A stretch of DNA of 64,000 nt from NCBI GenBank assembly GCA_006503475.1, contig RSEH01000178.1, positions 1-64,000 of the forward strand. Direction: 5' to 3'. The position numbers and the translations under genes are program-made. This stretch comes from Stentor roeselii (lineage: Eukaryota > Ciliophora > Heterotrichea > Heterotrichida > Stentoridae). This document shows, one piece after another, positions 8,896 through 18,756 of this stretch (its first letter is position 1; every line of letters starts with the position of its first letter). The notes under the pieces are model-generated. The model did not search any database, had not been told where the DNA came from, and saw only the letters and a program-made list of their open reading frames with translations.

Positions 8896-11490
8896 TTATT
8901 TGTATTTAAGTCTGTCGTAATCACGTCGAAGTTGTGACAACATCCGGTTTGTTATCTTGTAACTTTGAAGCTCAGTCAAGAAGCTTCTGTCAAAAATCGT
9001 CATGTGAGGTGAGCTTTGGATTCCAGTAAGCAAACACATGATTTCTTCATATTTCTTCCAGATAAGAAAACTTTTCAAACGACTTAAAATTGTAATGGCG
9101 ACTTGAAAAATGACTTTCCATCCACGCTGATTAGAAATTACGTAAATGAATAAGTCCCAGATACTTAACTGCAGGTCGAGATTTGAAAGGAGAAGAGCAC
9201 CGAATAAGGTTAGGAACCAAGGAGATGAAAAAGAACTCGAGGTTATTGTTTCTGATGAAAAAGTGTCGAATATGTCAGGAAGATGAAGGGCGATTAGCTT
9301 GTCAAGTGCGAAGAAAAGAAATTTTAGTTTTGGTAGTTCTTCTGAATATAAGTCAAACATCGAGTTGATTCTGATAAATTCATCCATCGCCCAGTAAGTT
9401 TTACTTTTTTCTTTAAAAACTATGAAAAAAGTACCTGCCAGGTAGTTCATTCCTTGACAGTACCCAACTTTCACATTACAAAACGCGTAGACCTTTAAAA
9501 TTTCTTTCACACTGTCAAGATCTACAAGGCCTTTATTATTATAAGACCGAAGTACGTCCATAGTGATAACATCTTCAAATTGTTTGATATTTTCACGATT
9601 TTCTTTCATATTTTTCACTAGTTTTGAGTAGTCTTTGTGCCTTCCACGACACAAGACCAAGTCCCATGCGACTTTTCGTGTTTTCAAGTTACGGTGAACG
9701 AGGAGTTCTTTTTCCAGGTACCAAGGTCGAAGTACGTGAAACCAAGTTTTACTTACAGTCAACAAACCTCGAATTTCACTTCTATTTAAATACTTAGCTG
9801 CGAGGCCTAAATACAAAAAAGAACCCCAACGGCCTCGAAGCTTTGAACCTTGTCTTGATGATTTACTTCTGGAGCTCTTTTCGAATTTGTAGTTACGGCT
9901 TAAGGAATGAAGCTCGATTATTATTGTTGAGAGCTTTGAAGGCTCTACACCTGCTTTCTTTGAACAGTCGTGAATTATTGATAGAGCTATTGACTGGTCT
10001 ACTTGGAAGTGAATCATGTAGAAGTTGAACTGAGATAATAACATCAAAGCTGAATTTTTTTCTGCTTGTTTTTCTTCGAATTTTCCAGGGTTGAATGATT
10101 TTATTTTCTGTTTTTTGAAGTTTTCGAGGTTTCTTTTGAAGATTTGCTTCTCGCAGTCTACTCTGTCGGAGATTGCTGTTTCGATTGTACGCTTCCAGAA
10201 GAAAGGGTTTTGGAAGATTGGGTGGATGCTTAGTGTTTTGAATAAATAAGTTTTGCCTTTTTCTGATATACTGAAAATATCATGAGAAATTAGAAGAATT
10301 TTAAAGAAAATCTGGAAATTGTTTGGATCTTCTGATTGCATCATTGATAGGACCTTGCTGAGTAATCGACTTAAGTCTTCGAGATTCTTTTCTTCTATGC
10401 AGGAGAAATGTTTGCGATTGTCGATTGCTTCGAAAAATGCCGGCCATGTGTTTAGGTTGCTTAGCAATTCGAGGAGATCATTTATTTCTCTTTCGCTGAC
10501 TAGAAATTTCGGGTTTCCTGAATGTTTGGAAGGGATTAGACTGTATATGACAGTTTTGATATGAGCCAAATAAGGTTCCATCGGTACATAAGCAACTTTA
10601 TTAGAAATCCATCCATCCTCACTTAAAAGTGGATCCTGTCCATTAACTTTCAATTCCATTTTCCACTTATCATAATCAATCCACTCCTCCCTCTGAACTT
10701 TCGGTAAATTCAAAAACCTTGTAACAAATCCTTTAACTTCATCAGCCGGATTGATAGCATCAGCAGTATCAAAAGAGTTAGAAAGACTAACCAAAAGATC
10801 ATTTCTGACACTTTTTTCCATTTTAAGGTGTTTTTGAAAGATTTTCTTGATAAACTGAACACGACTCTCCTCACTTTCCTTAAGAGACTCAATACAAAAG
10901 ACTCGATAATCATCACAGTCTCCCCAGGCCTGTTTTTCCTGTGCAAGTGATGAAAAATAGTCCTCAGAGGCTCGAAGTGCATGATTTCTCATTTCACTCG
11001 CATTAGTCTTCGCGAGTTCAAGTCGATCTTCATCATCTTCAATCAAAACAACTCTTTCTGCTTTTTCCGCTCGGACACTGGCCTGAAGGTAATTTTGTCT
11101 TTTTCGTTTCATGATTTCTCGAGTTTCTTCCAGTTGAAAGACTGAATTTTTTGTGCTTTTTATTGACTCGAAGATGCTACTGTTGAAGTTTTCTGTAAAA
11201 GTCGCCAGAGGGTCGAGTATCTGAGTTTGAATCGACCTGATTAAAGGTTACTGAGCTATTTCTAAGTGCTTCGCACTTTGAAGTTTGATGAAACCTGAAA
11301 GAGATGATAAGGATGAGGATAATGAACGGACTTGCTCTGAAGAGATCAAGTCGTATGTTAAGTCTGATAGGGTTACGGCCAGGTCTTCATTCATTCTTTT
11401 GTAGTTTTGGTAGAAGTTCATCAAGATCTTTAATGTTTCGCCTCCTTGGCATAAATAAGAATATGATGATTCCAGGCATTCTATTAGCAT
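8896..11490 (-). CDS. F-BAR-like and TBC-domain RabGAP (one 15-nt intron)
   Basis: Two open stretches in the same frame join across a 15-nt intron at 11237-11251, giving 859 residues. Residues 1 to about 250 are helical and charged (QNYKRMNEDL near the start, LDPLATFTENF, KRKRQNYLQA) and resemble an F-BAR membrane-bending domain. The C-terminal third is a TBC domain. ITMDVLR supplies the arginine finger (IxxDxxR) and YCQGMNYLAG the glutamine finger, so Rab GTPase-activating activity is likely. The combination suggests coupling of membrane curvature to Rab inactivation in trafficking. The stop lies only 5 nt from the next gene's start at 8890. The F-BAR call is weaker than the TBC call. Confidence 0.85.
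11237..11251 (-). other. 15-nt intron (F-BAR/TBC gene)
   Basis: On the minus strand it reads GTAACCTTTAATCAG. The TAA interrupts the frame in place. Removing it joins AQ to SIQTQILDPLATF and preserves the frame. Confidence 0.85.
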
Positions 11491-11585
11491 TATAAGGATT
11501 TTAAGAGGGTTTGTTTCAATGTGGAAGGTTAGAGGAAGGAGGGATGGATTTGGATTTTTTTTGATTCAGGAGAAATAATTTGATT

Positions 11586-12143
11586 ATGGAGAGTTTTAGA
11601 GTTGCGCCTGGGTATCTTTCGTTTGTTAGTGCGCTTGACTTGAATATATACAAGAATAAAAAAAAGGAGAAGGATTCGGTTGGTAATACTGTTAGTCATT
11701 TTAGTCCTAGTTCAAAATCTAGGATTCATGATTTTAGGAAACAATATCAACCTTTAAGTCCCCAGGTCGAAAAATCAGTAATTTATAAAGATAGCAGCTC
11801 TCCAATGTCCTTCAACGCATTTAGTCTAGCCAAAACGCAAAAAACATCTGAAAAATTCACTCAAACCAGGAGTCCTCACTTATCATGTGCCGAAGAACTT
11901 AAAATCTCTCAAAGAAACCTAGCATCAGACATTAGAAACTTGAGAAGCGATTTAAAAGACCTTCGTCAAAGTATCCAAGACATCCAAATTTTCTACCACG
12001 GCGTCATTTCTAATAAAAATTGTGGAAAATCCGATCAAGACTTTGAAGAATTGAAAATTTACTCGAAAACCCATCAAAAGTCATTCCTAGAAGACTCAGG
12101 AATGCAAAGAACCTTGAAAAGAGTGAAAAAAAGTTTCGGATGA
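11586..12143 (+). CDS. Unidentified coiled-coil protein
   Basis: A 185-residue protein starting at ATG 11586; the frame is open a few codons earlier but without ATG. The N-terminal half is Ser/Lys-rich and likely disordered. Residues about 100-140 (EELKISQRNLASDIRNLRSD and onward) form a short coiled coil. I recognise no family. It is divergent from the F-BAR/TBC gene, with starts about 95 nt apart. Confidence 0.6.
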   Translation: MESFRVAPGYLSFVSALDLNIYKNKKKEKDSVGNTVSHFSPSSKSRIHDFRKQYQPLSPQVEKSVIYKDSSSPMSFNAFSLAKTQKTSEKFTQTRSPHLSCAEELKISQRNLASDIRNLRSDLKDLRQSIQDIQIFYHGVISNKNCGKSDQDFEELKIYSKTHQKSFLEDSGMQRTLKRVKKSFG

Positions 12144-12458
12144 TTTTCATAGTTATTGAAATTTTAGCTTATCTAATATGAGTCTTTGGAAAATGTCAAA
12201 AATTTAAACTTTAAGATTTTCAACTTTCATTAAACTGATTCAAAAATGGTCTTTTTCATGTTAAGACTCTTCTCAGAATCTTTTAATATCAAAAAAATCA
12301 AGACAACTTCAAAGTTCTCAAAAGTTTTTAAATTACTTAAAATTGCTTTAAATTTATTTTCTGCCTTCAAATCCTAATAAAACCATTAAAATCATCAGAT
12401 TTTCATGTACCGAATAAACCACATTATATAAAAATTATGTCTGTTTAAAATATAAATA
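12144..12458. other. Intergenic stretch, no gene seen
   Basis: AT-rich with many short direct similarities (TTTCA, AAAATC). No coding pattern or RNA gene recognised. Confidence 0.4.
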
Positions 12459-12770
12459 ATGGCTTTATTCGAAATATCACAACAAGAAAACTCAGAGATG
12501 GTCCTTTGGCTTCGATCAGTCAGACAAGAGCTTAAATCCAACACACACATCAAAAGCTCTTTATACGACTTCGATTTCTTACAAGGAGCTCCTTCAGGGA
12601 AATCAAAAAGATACGACTGGGATGTCGATAGCGAATTTTTCTATGAAGAAAGAGAGTTTTCTACACAGCCTTCAATCACAAGACTCACAGGAGACCTTTT
12701 TGGAATCCTTTCCACACCAGAGTCACTTGTAAATATTCCGACTCTTGATATGGAAGACGTTTTATTGTAA
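12459..12770 (+). CDS. Small unidentified protein
   Basis: A 103-residue acidic protein with a short helical start (ISQQENSEMVLWLRSVRQEL) and no signal peptide or known motif. The start follows TATAAATA. I do not recognise it; clean codon use and a local start context are the main support. Confidence 0.5.
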   Translation: MALFEISQQENSEMVLWLRSVRQELKSNTHIKSSLYDFDFLQGAPSGKSKRYDWDVDSEFFYEEREFSTQPSITRLTGDLFGILSTPESLVNIPTLDMEDVLL

Positions 12771-13064
12771 ATATATTTAATACTATTTAATTCACAGTAA
12801 ATCTTCTGCATCATTCCAAATTTCTTTATCTCTAAATTCCCAAATCATAAAAAATCCAAAAAAAATCTCTCAAGATTTTTTTTTTAAGTTTTTCTGAAAA
12901 TCCTTATTTTTTTGAAAAATCTTTCAAATTTCTCATTATCTTCTTGAAAGTTTTTCCAGACATTGAAAATTTACATATTTCCAAACGTTTCACATCAATT
13001 GAAAATCCTCTAAAAACAGCCTTTCTTCTAAACCTTTCAAAATAATCGAAATAATTAATTACAT

Positions 13065-13409
13065 TCAAAAACTTTGGAAAACTCGGTCATGGTCCGAGTC
13101 CGAGTCTTCTGCAGTACTCAAGGCACTTTCAATCATTCTGAACTCTTCATCAGAAACAATCGGGTTCTTGTTTTCTCGCCTGTTTAGGTAAGTAGAGAAA
13201 AGACCCGTCGAAAAAAGATCCTTGCCAATCGTGGGCATCTCGCCTTGGTTCAAAATCTGGCTTAGTTCAGAAATGCAGGAATCTTCGAGAAGGTCGCAAC
13301 TTTGAGATCTTGATAGTTCTGGACTTTCAGGGAATAAGAAGTGCGAGTAAAGCCTTTTTGGCTCTGGAGATAAGAGAGCTTTTGTTTTGCTTGATGGTAA
13401 TGACACCAT
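13065..13409 (-). CDS. Small unidentified protein
   Basis: A 114-residue Ser/Glu-rich protein, probably largely disordered, with an acidic tail (STAEDSDSDHDRVFQSF). The start is preceded by AATAA, as in neighbouring genes. No family recognised. Confidence 0.5.
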   Translation of the reverse strand: MVSLPSSKTKALLSPEPKRLYSHFLFPESPELSRSQSCDLLEDSCISELSQILNQGEMPTIGKDLFSTGLFSTYLNRRENKNPIVSDEEFRMIESALSTAEDSDSDHDRVFQSF

Positions 13410-13567
13410 TTATTACTGAGGTATCGGGGGTTTAGTGATTAGAAGAATTTTTGACGGTTTTATGATTAAAGGTGCTTTCTGATTATCGAAGAATGAGAAT
13501 TCTCTATTGAAAATTCGCAGTTAATCTAGATTTTTTATATATTAAAATGTATGGATTGGGATTATAA

Positions 13568-14218
13568 ATGAATGAAACTTCTTTAGATGACCTCATGCTG
13601 CAATCAGCTTATAAGAATTTTTTTGATATGATTGAAAATTTAGAAATTCAAGCTAAAACCGACGAAAAAATTTGCGAGATTAACAACCAGATGTATCTAT
13701 TATTTAGAGAAATATTGAAAGAAGTCCTAGTCCAAGCTGAGTTTCAGTTAAATTGCTACCGTTGCCATGAAAAACTATTGAAAAACGACAAAATAACTTT
13801 AGAAAACACTTTAAAATCCCTTAAGGAAGAAACAAATTTAATAAAAACTTCGAAAAATCATCAAAATATTGAAATAGCCATGAAAATTGAAGAAGCCCAC
13901 AAGGAAAAAGCCTTTCTAGAAGAACAATGCCTGAACTTCGAATCAAAAGTAGCCAGCCTTTATTTATCATCGAGTAGTTTAATTGAATTTACTAAAGATC
14001 TCGCATCTCAGTCAAAAGACCGAGACCAAGAAATCCAGAAGTTGTTAGATTTAAGCGATTCAGTCAAAGATAAAAGCACAAATGCGAATAACTCTTCTTT
14101 AAAAACCGACTCAGAAAAAGCCGCTCCAATAAAGTTAAACAGTCCGAAAAATTTTTTAGGTTCCTACTTTTCTGGAATGTTTAGAAAAAAAGAATCAAGT
14201 GTTGGGCAAAAGTCTTAA
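13568..14218 (+). CDS. Unidentified coiled-coil protein
   Basis: A 216-residue protein with heptad-rich helices over about residues 15-170 and a polar Lys/Ser-rich tail. One CYRCHEK motif lies inside the coil. The start lies in TATAAATG. It is divergent from the 13409 gene, with about 158 nt between the starts. No known domain seen. Confidence 0.6.
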   Translation: MNETSLDDLMLQSAYKNFFDMIENLEIQAKTDEKICEINNQMYLLFREILKEVLVQAEFQLNCYRCHEKLLKNDKITLENTLKSLKEETNLIKTSKNHQNIEIAMKIEEAHKEKAFLEEQCLNFESKVASLYLSSSSLIEFTKDLASQSKDRDQEIQKLLDLSDSVKDKSTNANNSSLKTDSEKAAPIKLNSPKNFLGSYFSGMFRKKESSVGQKS

Positions 14219-14374
14219 AAAGTAGTAAAGTCTTCTGGGTACATTGAATGGTAGAATTTAAATAAACTATTGAAAATTTTTAAGAGGTTTGAGAGCCTTC
14301 ATTTAATAAAGTGACTTATGAATTATGAAAAATAATCTTGGTGAAGGTAGTCTTTTATCATCAACTTCTTAGAA

Positions 14375-16072
14375 TTAATTAGGAGAATAAAGCATTTCCC
14401 TGATTTGGTCTTTATACAAGACCCGCTTTTCTCTTTCTTCCAGTTCTTCTTTCTGCTTAAAAGCCATGCTCCTCAACTCGTAAAACCTGTCAACGCCTTT
14501 AACCTTGACATCGCCATCCGAGAAGATCCTATTCATCCTCTTCGGCCTGAAAGTGCATTTTTCACTATTTCTAACCTCTAAAGCATGTTTCACTCTTTTC
14601 ACAGCTTCCATTTTTTCCTTACGACTCGTTTCAATCCCTTTCATGATCTCTTCATTCTGAGCATATCTCGACTTGACCTCATCAAATTTCTTATTTTTCT
14701 GCAAATTAGGACTAAAACTACAGATTTTTTCAATTTCCGCAACTTTCGCAGTGGCTTTTTCTTTTTGAGTACTTTTTCTGTGATCATCATTGAAACCCTT
14801 TGAACTTTTCGCAAGATCTTTCGACAAAGAGTTTATATCCGGTGAAAATTTTAACTTTCCATAAACATCTCGAGTAAGTTTTTCCTTAATTTCCTTATTT
14901 TTCAAAATATCTCCTGAAGTGATTCTAATAATTTTATCTTTAAAAGTTTCTGGAGACCTTTTACAATTGATGAGAATTTTTGAGTTCTCGCTGATTGAAG
15001 GGCGGAAGTTGAAATTTTCCATAGAAGCTGAAAGAAGAAGTTTTTTTTCATTGTTGTGTTTTTCGAGATGTTCTTGTTGACGGTTAAGGAAGTCTGTGCT
15101 TTGATGAGACGGTTGGGTGTTGATTGAAACTGAAGAGTTAAATGACTGGCATTTGCTGATACTACTTGTTTGAGAAAGGCGCGAGATAAGACTGCCTCTT
15201 GAATTTTCCCTTGCCATTATTTTCGAATTAGGTGAAATACTTGGGTGAAAAGTGTAGATATTTTTCAGGTCTTCCTTTTGTTTTTCAATTTGCTTTAAAA
15301 GTGCTCTTTCTTCTTGCACTTGTTTAACTCTCAAATAAAGAGGTTTTTGAAATTTTCTGTTATCTGTCAACTTAGAAACACTTTCTGAGACTTGAGGAGC
15401 GAATGGAAAAGCTTTGATTTCCTCTTCTTCCTTCTTCCTTTTCAACATCTCATACTTCAAGGCTTTATTTTCCCTTGAATAAAGCCGGTCCTCGACCTTG
15501 CTTTCCCTGCTGCAAACGCTTCTGGTCTTCGAGCTTTTCGAAGTTTCTCTATCCTCAATCAAACGTTTCGCTTTTTCCCTTTCCAGGACGACTTCAGCCC
15601 TGGACTTTGCAAGCTTGTTGAACATTTCTTCCCTGCTGGTACTTGATAAGGATTTGTGAGTATTGATTTTAGGTTGAAAGGTGCATTCTTCTTTAAATTT
15701 TTCCTCGTTTTCTTCTAGAAGCTTTCCTTTGGTCTTTAGAAATACTGGAGGAGATTGAGCTTCTCGCTTTGGGGATGAGAATTTTTGATACATTTTACTG
15801 TCTGTTGGAGCTTTTGAGTAACTTGAGTAAATTGAGTTTAGGTGGAGGAAACTGGGATTTGATAACTCGTGATGATGAGGGGATTGGACTGGCAATTCGA
15901 AGGTCACTTGGCTTCTTCGTTTACGGTTTAAAGTACTTTCTAATAGTTGACGGGCCGAGGAGAGCTTTGTTAGGACTGAGGAATTTGAGGGGTTTAGAGA
16001 GGGTTGATCGTGGGTTGTAGAGGAATGTAGCTTTGATGATGCTTTGGATGAACTGTTTTGGAAGCGGAACAT
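14375..16072 (-). CDS. TFxPxI-repeat protein, probably cytoskeletal or ciliary
   Basis: I place the start at ATG 16072 (MFRFQNSSSK), giving about 565 residues; the frame extends to 16165 without an ATG. At least seven scattered short motifs share an aromatic-x-F-x-P-x pattern: CTFQPKIN, FPFAPQVS, YTFHPSIS, FNFRPSIS, LKFSPDIN, CSFSPNLQ and CTFRPKRM. They sit between Lys/Glu-rich helical linkers. Proteins with this spaced motif are common among protist flagellar and basal-body candidates, so a ciliary or cortical role is a reasonable guess but not shown here. Confidence 0.65.
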   Translation of the reverse strand: MFRFQNSSSKASSKLHSSTTHDQPSLNPSNSSVLTKLSSARQLLESTLNRKRRSQVTFELPVQSPHHHELSNPSFLHLNSIYSSYSKAPTDSKMYQKFSSPKREAQSPPVFLKTKGKLLEENEEKFKEECTFQPKINTHKSLSSTSREEMFNKLAKSRAEVVLEREKAKRLIEDRETSKSSKTRSVCSRESKVEDRLYSRENKALKYEMLKRKKEEEEIKAFPFAPQVSESVSKLTDNRKFQKPLYLRVKQVQEERALLKQIEKQKEDLKNIYTFHPSISPNSKIMARENSRGSLISRLSQTSSISKCQSFNSSVSINTQPSHQSTDFLNRQQEHLEKHNNEKKLLLSASMENFNFRPSISENSKILINCKRSPETFKDKIIRITSGDILKNKEIKEKLTRDVYGKLKFSPDINSLSKDLAKSSKGFNDDHRKSTQKEKATAKVAEIEKICSFSPNLQKNKKFDEVKSRYAQNEEIMKGIETSRKEKMEAVKRVKHALEVRNSEKCTFRPKRMNRIFSDGDVKVKGVDRFYELRSMAFKQKEELEEREKRVLYKDQIREMLYSPN

Positions 16073-16239
16073 TATTGATTTATTACTTGGGGTATGACAA
16101 TTAATATTTTCCTTTCTATTCAAAATCCATCCATATGCAAACCTTTCGAAAAACTCTGAAACCACTCAATAACTTCAAGAAACTCCCCATTCTTCCATCC
16201 AATCCACAAAATCCAAAATTTCCAAACCTTGAATGAAAA

Positions 16240-17343
16240 ATGACAGATTTCAAATTATTATTCCGTCTTTCCCCAGTTTCATTCAACTTATCATCAACCT
16301 TCACAAGCCAGTCCTACCACTGCTCCCCAGAGGCATCGATGAAAAACATGACGATTCAACAAACGCAAAAGCAGAACTACCGCAAATCAATAAGCCATCG
16401 TCGAAACTATTCCCTTGGCCAAGACAACATAACAACGCTTTACCAGAAGTCCTTAGAAGAGAACTTCAAGTTAAAAAAGCTGAAAACTTTAATCCAAGCT
16501 AGACTTCTCAACCTTTTTTCTTCAATGAATTCAAAAGCAACGAAAATCCAGAAAATCGTGAAAGGTTTTTTAGTCCGCAAGGGAAATTCAGAGCTTTTAA
16601 TTGAAAAACACAAGAAATACACATTTGGACTGATTGAAGACCTGAAAATCTTCACAGAAAAATGTTATTATTCAGGAAAGCGGCTTTTTAAAGCTGTAGT
16701 TAAAGTCCAAAGCGTTTTCAGAACCTGGAACTTCTTAAAACTCAACAAGGCCCAGTTGGAAAACATGAAAAAAGTTTTGAAAGATGTGAAAACCGTGATA
16801 AAGACCCTAATAAGTTCATATAAACTCTCAAAAGGCAAGAAATCCTTCATAAAACGAAAACTTTTTGAAATCCGCAAACGCTTAGCAATGCAAACTATAT
16901 CAAAGGCCTTATCAACCTACAAAAAATCACGTTTTAAAAGCAAGAAACACTCAAGAAAAATAAGTTTCGACAACTTATTATTAAACTTCGCTTCAAAGTT
17001 CCCCAATCCACACATGACAAGTCTTCACCAGCCCTCAAGTCCCGACAAAAGTGAATCTTCCGACGAAAGTTCTCTAGAAGCAACTCGATTTTATTCAAAA
17101 AAACAATCATTTGACCTTAGAAAATTCCGTCCTTCCCTTCTAGGCACTATTCCAGTGCTAATCGAGCAGAAAAGACACTCAATGATCTGGGTGGAAAGGT
17201 TCGACGAGGAGTCCAAGTCGCAGGTGATCGGTTTGAAAGAAGCAGAGTCAGGATCTCATTTAATTATCAGAAAAAAAACCTTAAATCGGCCGATTTCAGC
17301 AAGTCTTTCCAAACCCCGCACATCAATTTCAAGAGTTGTTTAA
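16240..17343 (+). CDS. IQ-motif protein
   Basis: A 367-residue, very basic protein. IQKIVKGFLVRKG (about 103-115) is a good IQ calmodulin-binding motif, and VQSVFRTWNFLK (about 150) is a second, weaker one. The remainder is Lys/Arg/Ser-rich, with no enzyme domain seen. Calmodulin or centrin binding is likely; heterotrich contractile systems use many centrins, but a link is inference. The next gene starts 21 nt after its stop on the same strand. Confidence 0.7.
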   Translation: MTDFKLLFRLSPVSFNLSSTFTSQSYHCSPEASMKNMTIQQTQKQNYRKSISHRRNYSLGQDNITTLYQKSLEENFKLKKLKTLIQARLLNLFSSMNSKATKIQKIVKGFLVRKGNSELLIEKHKKYTFGLIEDLKIFTEKCYYSGKRLFKAVVKVQSVFRTWNFLKLNKAQLENMKKVLKDVKTVIKTLISSYKLSKGKKSFIKRKLFEIRKRLAMQTISKALSTYKKSRFKSKKHSRKISFDNLLLNFASKFPNPHMTSLHQPSSPDKSESSDESSLEATRFYSKKQSFDLRKFRPSLLGTIPVLIEQKRHSMIWVERFDEESKSQVIGLKEAESGSHLIIRKKTLNRPISASLSKPRTSISRVV

Positions 17344-17364
17344 AAATGTTGATTAAAATAAATA

Positions 17365-17937
17365 ATGGACTGGATCAACCCTCCTGCATCTTCAGAGCTG
17401 GGAACTTTCACATCTGACCAGCATGGCGCTTCTTTTGACTTTCTGAACTCGAAGGCCTCTGGTCGTTCTGACTACTGGAGGAAGACACATTACGGGTTTG
17501 TTAGGGAAAGTGGAAATTTCTTTTGTTTGGATGTGGAAAGTAACTTTGAAGTCACTGTCGCTGTCTCTGGAAAGTATCGGGAAAGATATGACCAGGCTGG
17601 ATTGATGATGTTGGCTGATGACGAGAACTGGGTGAAACTTGGAATTGAGTATGTCGATGGGATTCAGAAAGTAAGCGCTGTTGTCACTAGAGACTACTCG
17701 GATTGGTCTGTTATTCAACTTGAAGATCCACCTGAGAGGGTTTTCTTTAAGGTCAAGTATGTTGATGGGTCTTTTGAAGTGTTTTACTCGTTGGATGGGG
17801 AAAATTTTATTTTGTATCGACTTGCGTTTTTAAGTGGAAATAAGAAGATTAAGGTTGGAGTCACTTTAGCATCACCTGATTGTGATGATGGGGTTGAAGT
17901 CCAGTTTAGGGATTTTAGGATTAGGTATTTAGGTTAA
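17365..17937 (+). CDS. DUF1349 family protein (concanavalin-like fold)
   Basis: A 190-residue protein matching the DUF1349 pattern: an opening W/F-rich strand, FEVTVAVSGKYRERYDQAGLM, WVKLGIEYVDG, DWSVI, FFKVKYVDGSFEVFYSLDG and the closing IKVGVTLASPDCDDGVEVQF. DUF1349 proteins have a beta-sandwich resembling glycoside-binding lectin folds and are widespread in bacteria and fungi; their function is unsettled. No signal peptide, so it is probably cytosolic. Confidence 0.8.
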   Translation: MDWINPPASSELGTFTSDQHGASFDFLNSKASGRSDYWRKTHYGFVRESGNFFCLDVESNFEVTVAVSGKYRERYDQAGLMMLADDENWVKLGIEYVDGIQKVSAVVTRDYSDWSVIQLEDPPERVFFKVKYVDGSFEVFYSLDGENFILYRLAFLSGNKKIKVGVTLASPDCDDGVEVQFRDFRIRYLG

Positions 17938-18756
17938 GGGAGTATTGGGGTTGAAGAAAAGGAATTTTTTAGGGTTTTATAGAAGTGAATAAATTAGGAT
18001 TTAATTTAGTGGTTGATCGGTGATCGTCTTAAATGTTTAGTGTTCAAGCACTTAATTTTTGTTTTAATAAATTGATAATTAATTACTCTTGACGTAATTG
18101 CAAATCATTTTAAAACTTAGTTTGATTAATATTAAACCTTAGTTTGATTAATATTAAACCTTAGTTTGATTAATATTAAACCTTAGTTTGATTAATATTA
18201 AACCTTAATTTGATTAATATTGAACTTAGTTTGATTAATATTGAACCTTGGTTTGATTAATATTAAACCTTAGTTTGATTAATATTAAACCTTAGTTTGA
18301 TTAATTATTAAATATGTTTTCTGGATTGAACTTATTTAATTTCTTTATTTTTATGCTGATTCTAATGTAGATATTGCCGTCAGTGCCTCGAATCAGTTGT
18401 AAGTCAAGAGCTTTATATTCATCTTGATCAATAAATCAGAGAATTACCTAGTGCTAGCCTTTTTAGCGAATTTGTGTTTTCTGAGGCTTGATTCTTGAAT
18501 TAAACATAATTAGTAATAAATTGTAATGTTGATTAATCTAGCTAAGTTTTTTATAACATTTTATGATATAATTTATAGAGTATCATTTGAGAGTCAAGAC
18601 TTACAATAAAAAAATCAAACAATTATTAAAGCTAATCTTTTATTATAAGTTTAAATTGACAAATATCTCCATACAAATATTTTATGAATATCACTTTGGC
18701 CTTCTGATTAAACTAATAAATCTCGTAGTTCTCTTCAAGAATATTTTGTTGTAAAT
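17938..18756. other. Intergenic stretch with minisatellite
   Basis: Long AT-rich spacer. Apart from the 22-nt repeat array at 18116-18309 I see no gene. Confidence 0.5.
18116..18309. repeat. 22-bp tandem repeat, about nine copies
   Basis: Units of the form CTTAGTTTGATTAATATTAA plus two bases repeat head to tail about nine times. Most differ by single bases, and one unit is a nucleotide shorter. It lies in an intergenic spacer, so it is a simple minisatellite. Confidence 0.9.

Noticed and set aside
18116-18309. CRISPR-like repeat array
   Set aside because: There are no spacers: the units are directly contiguous, and the DNA is eukaryotic.
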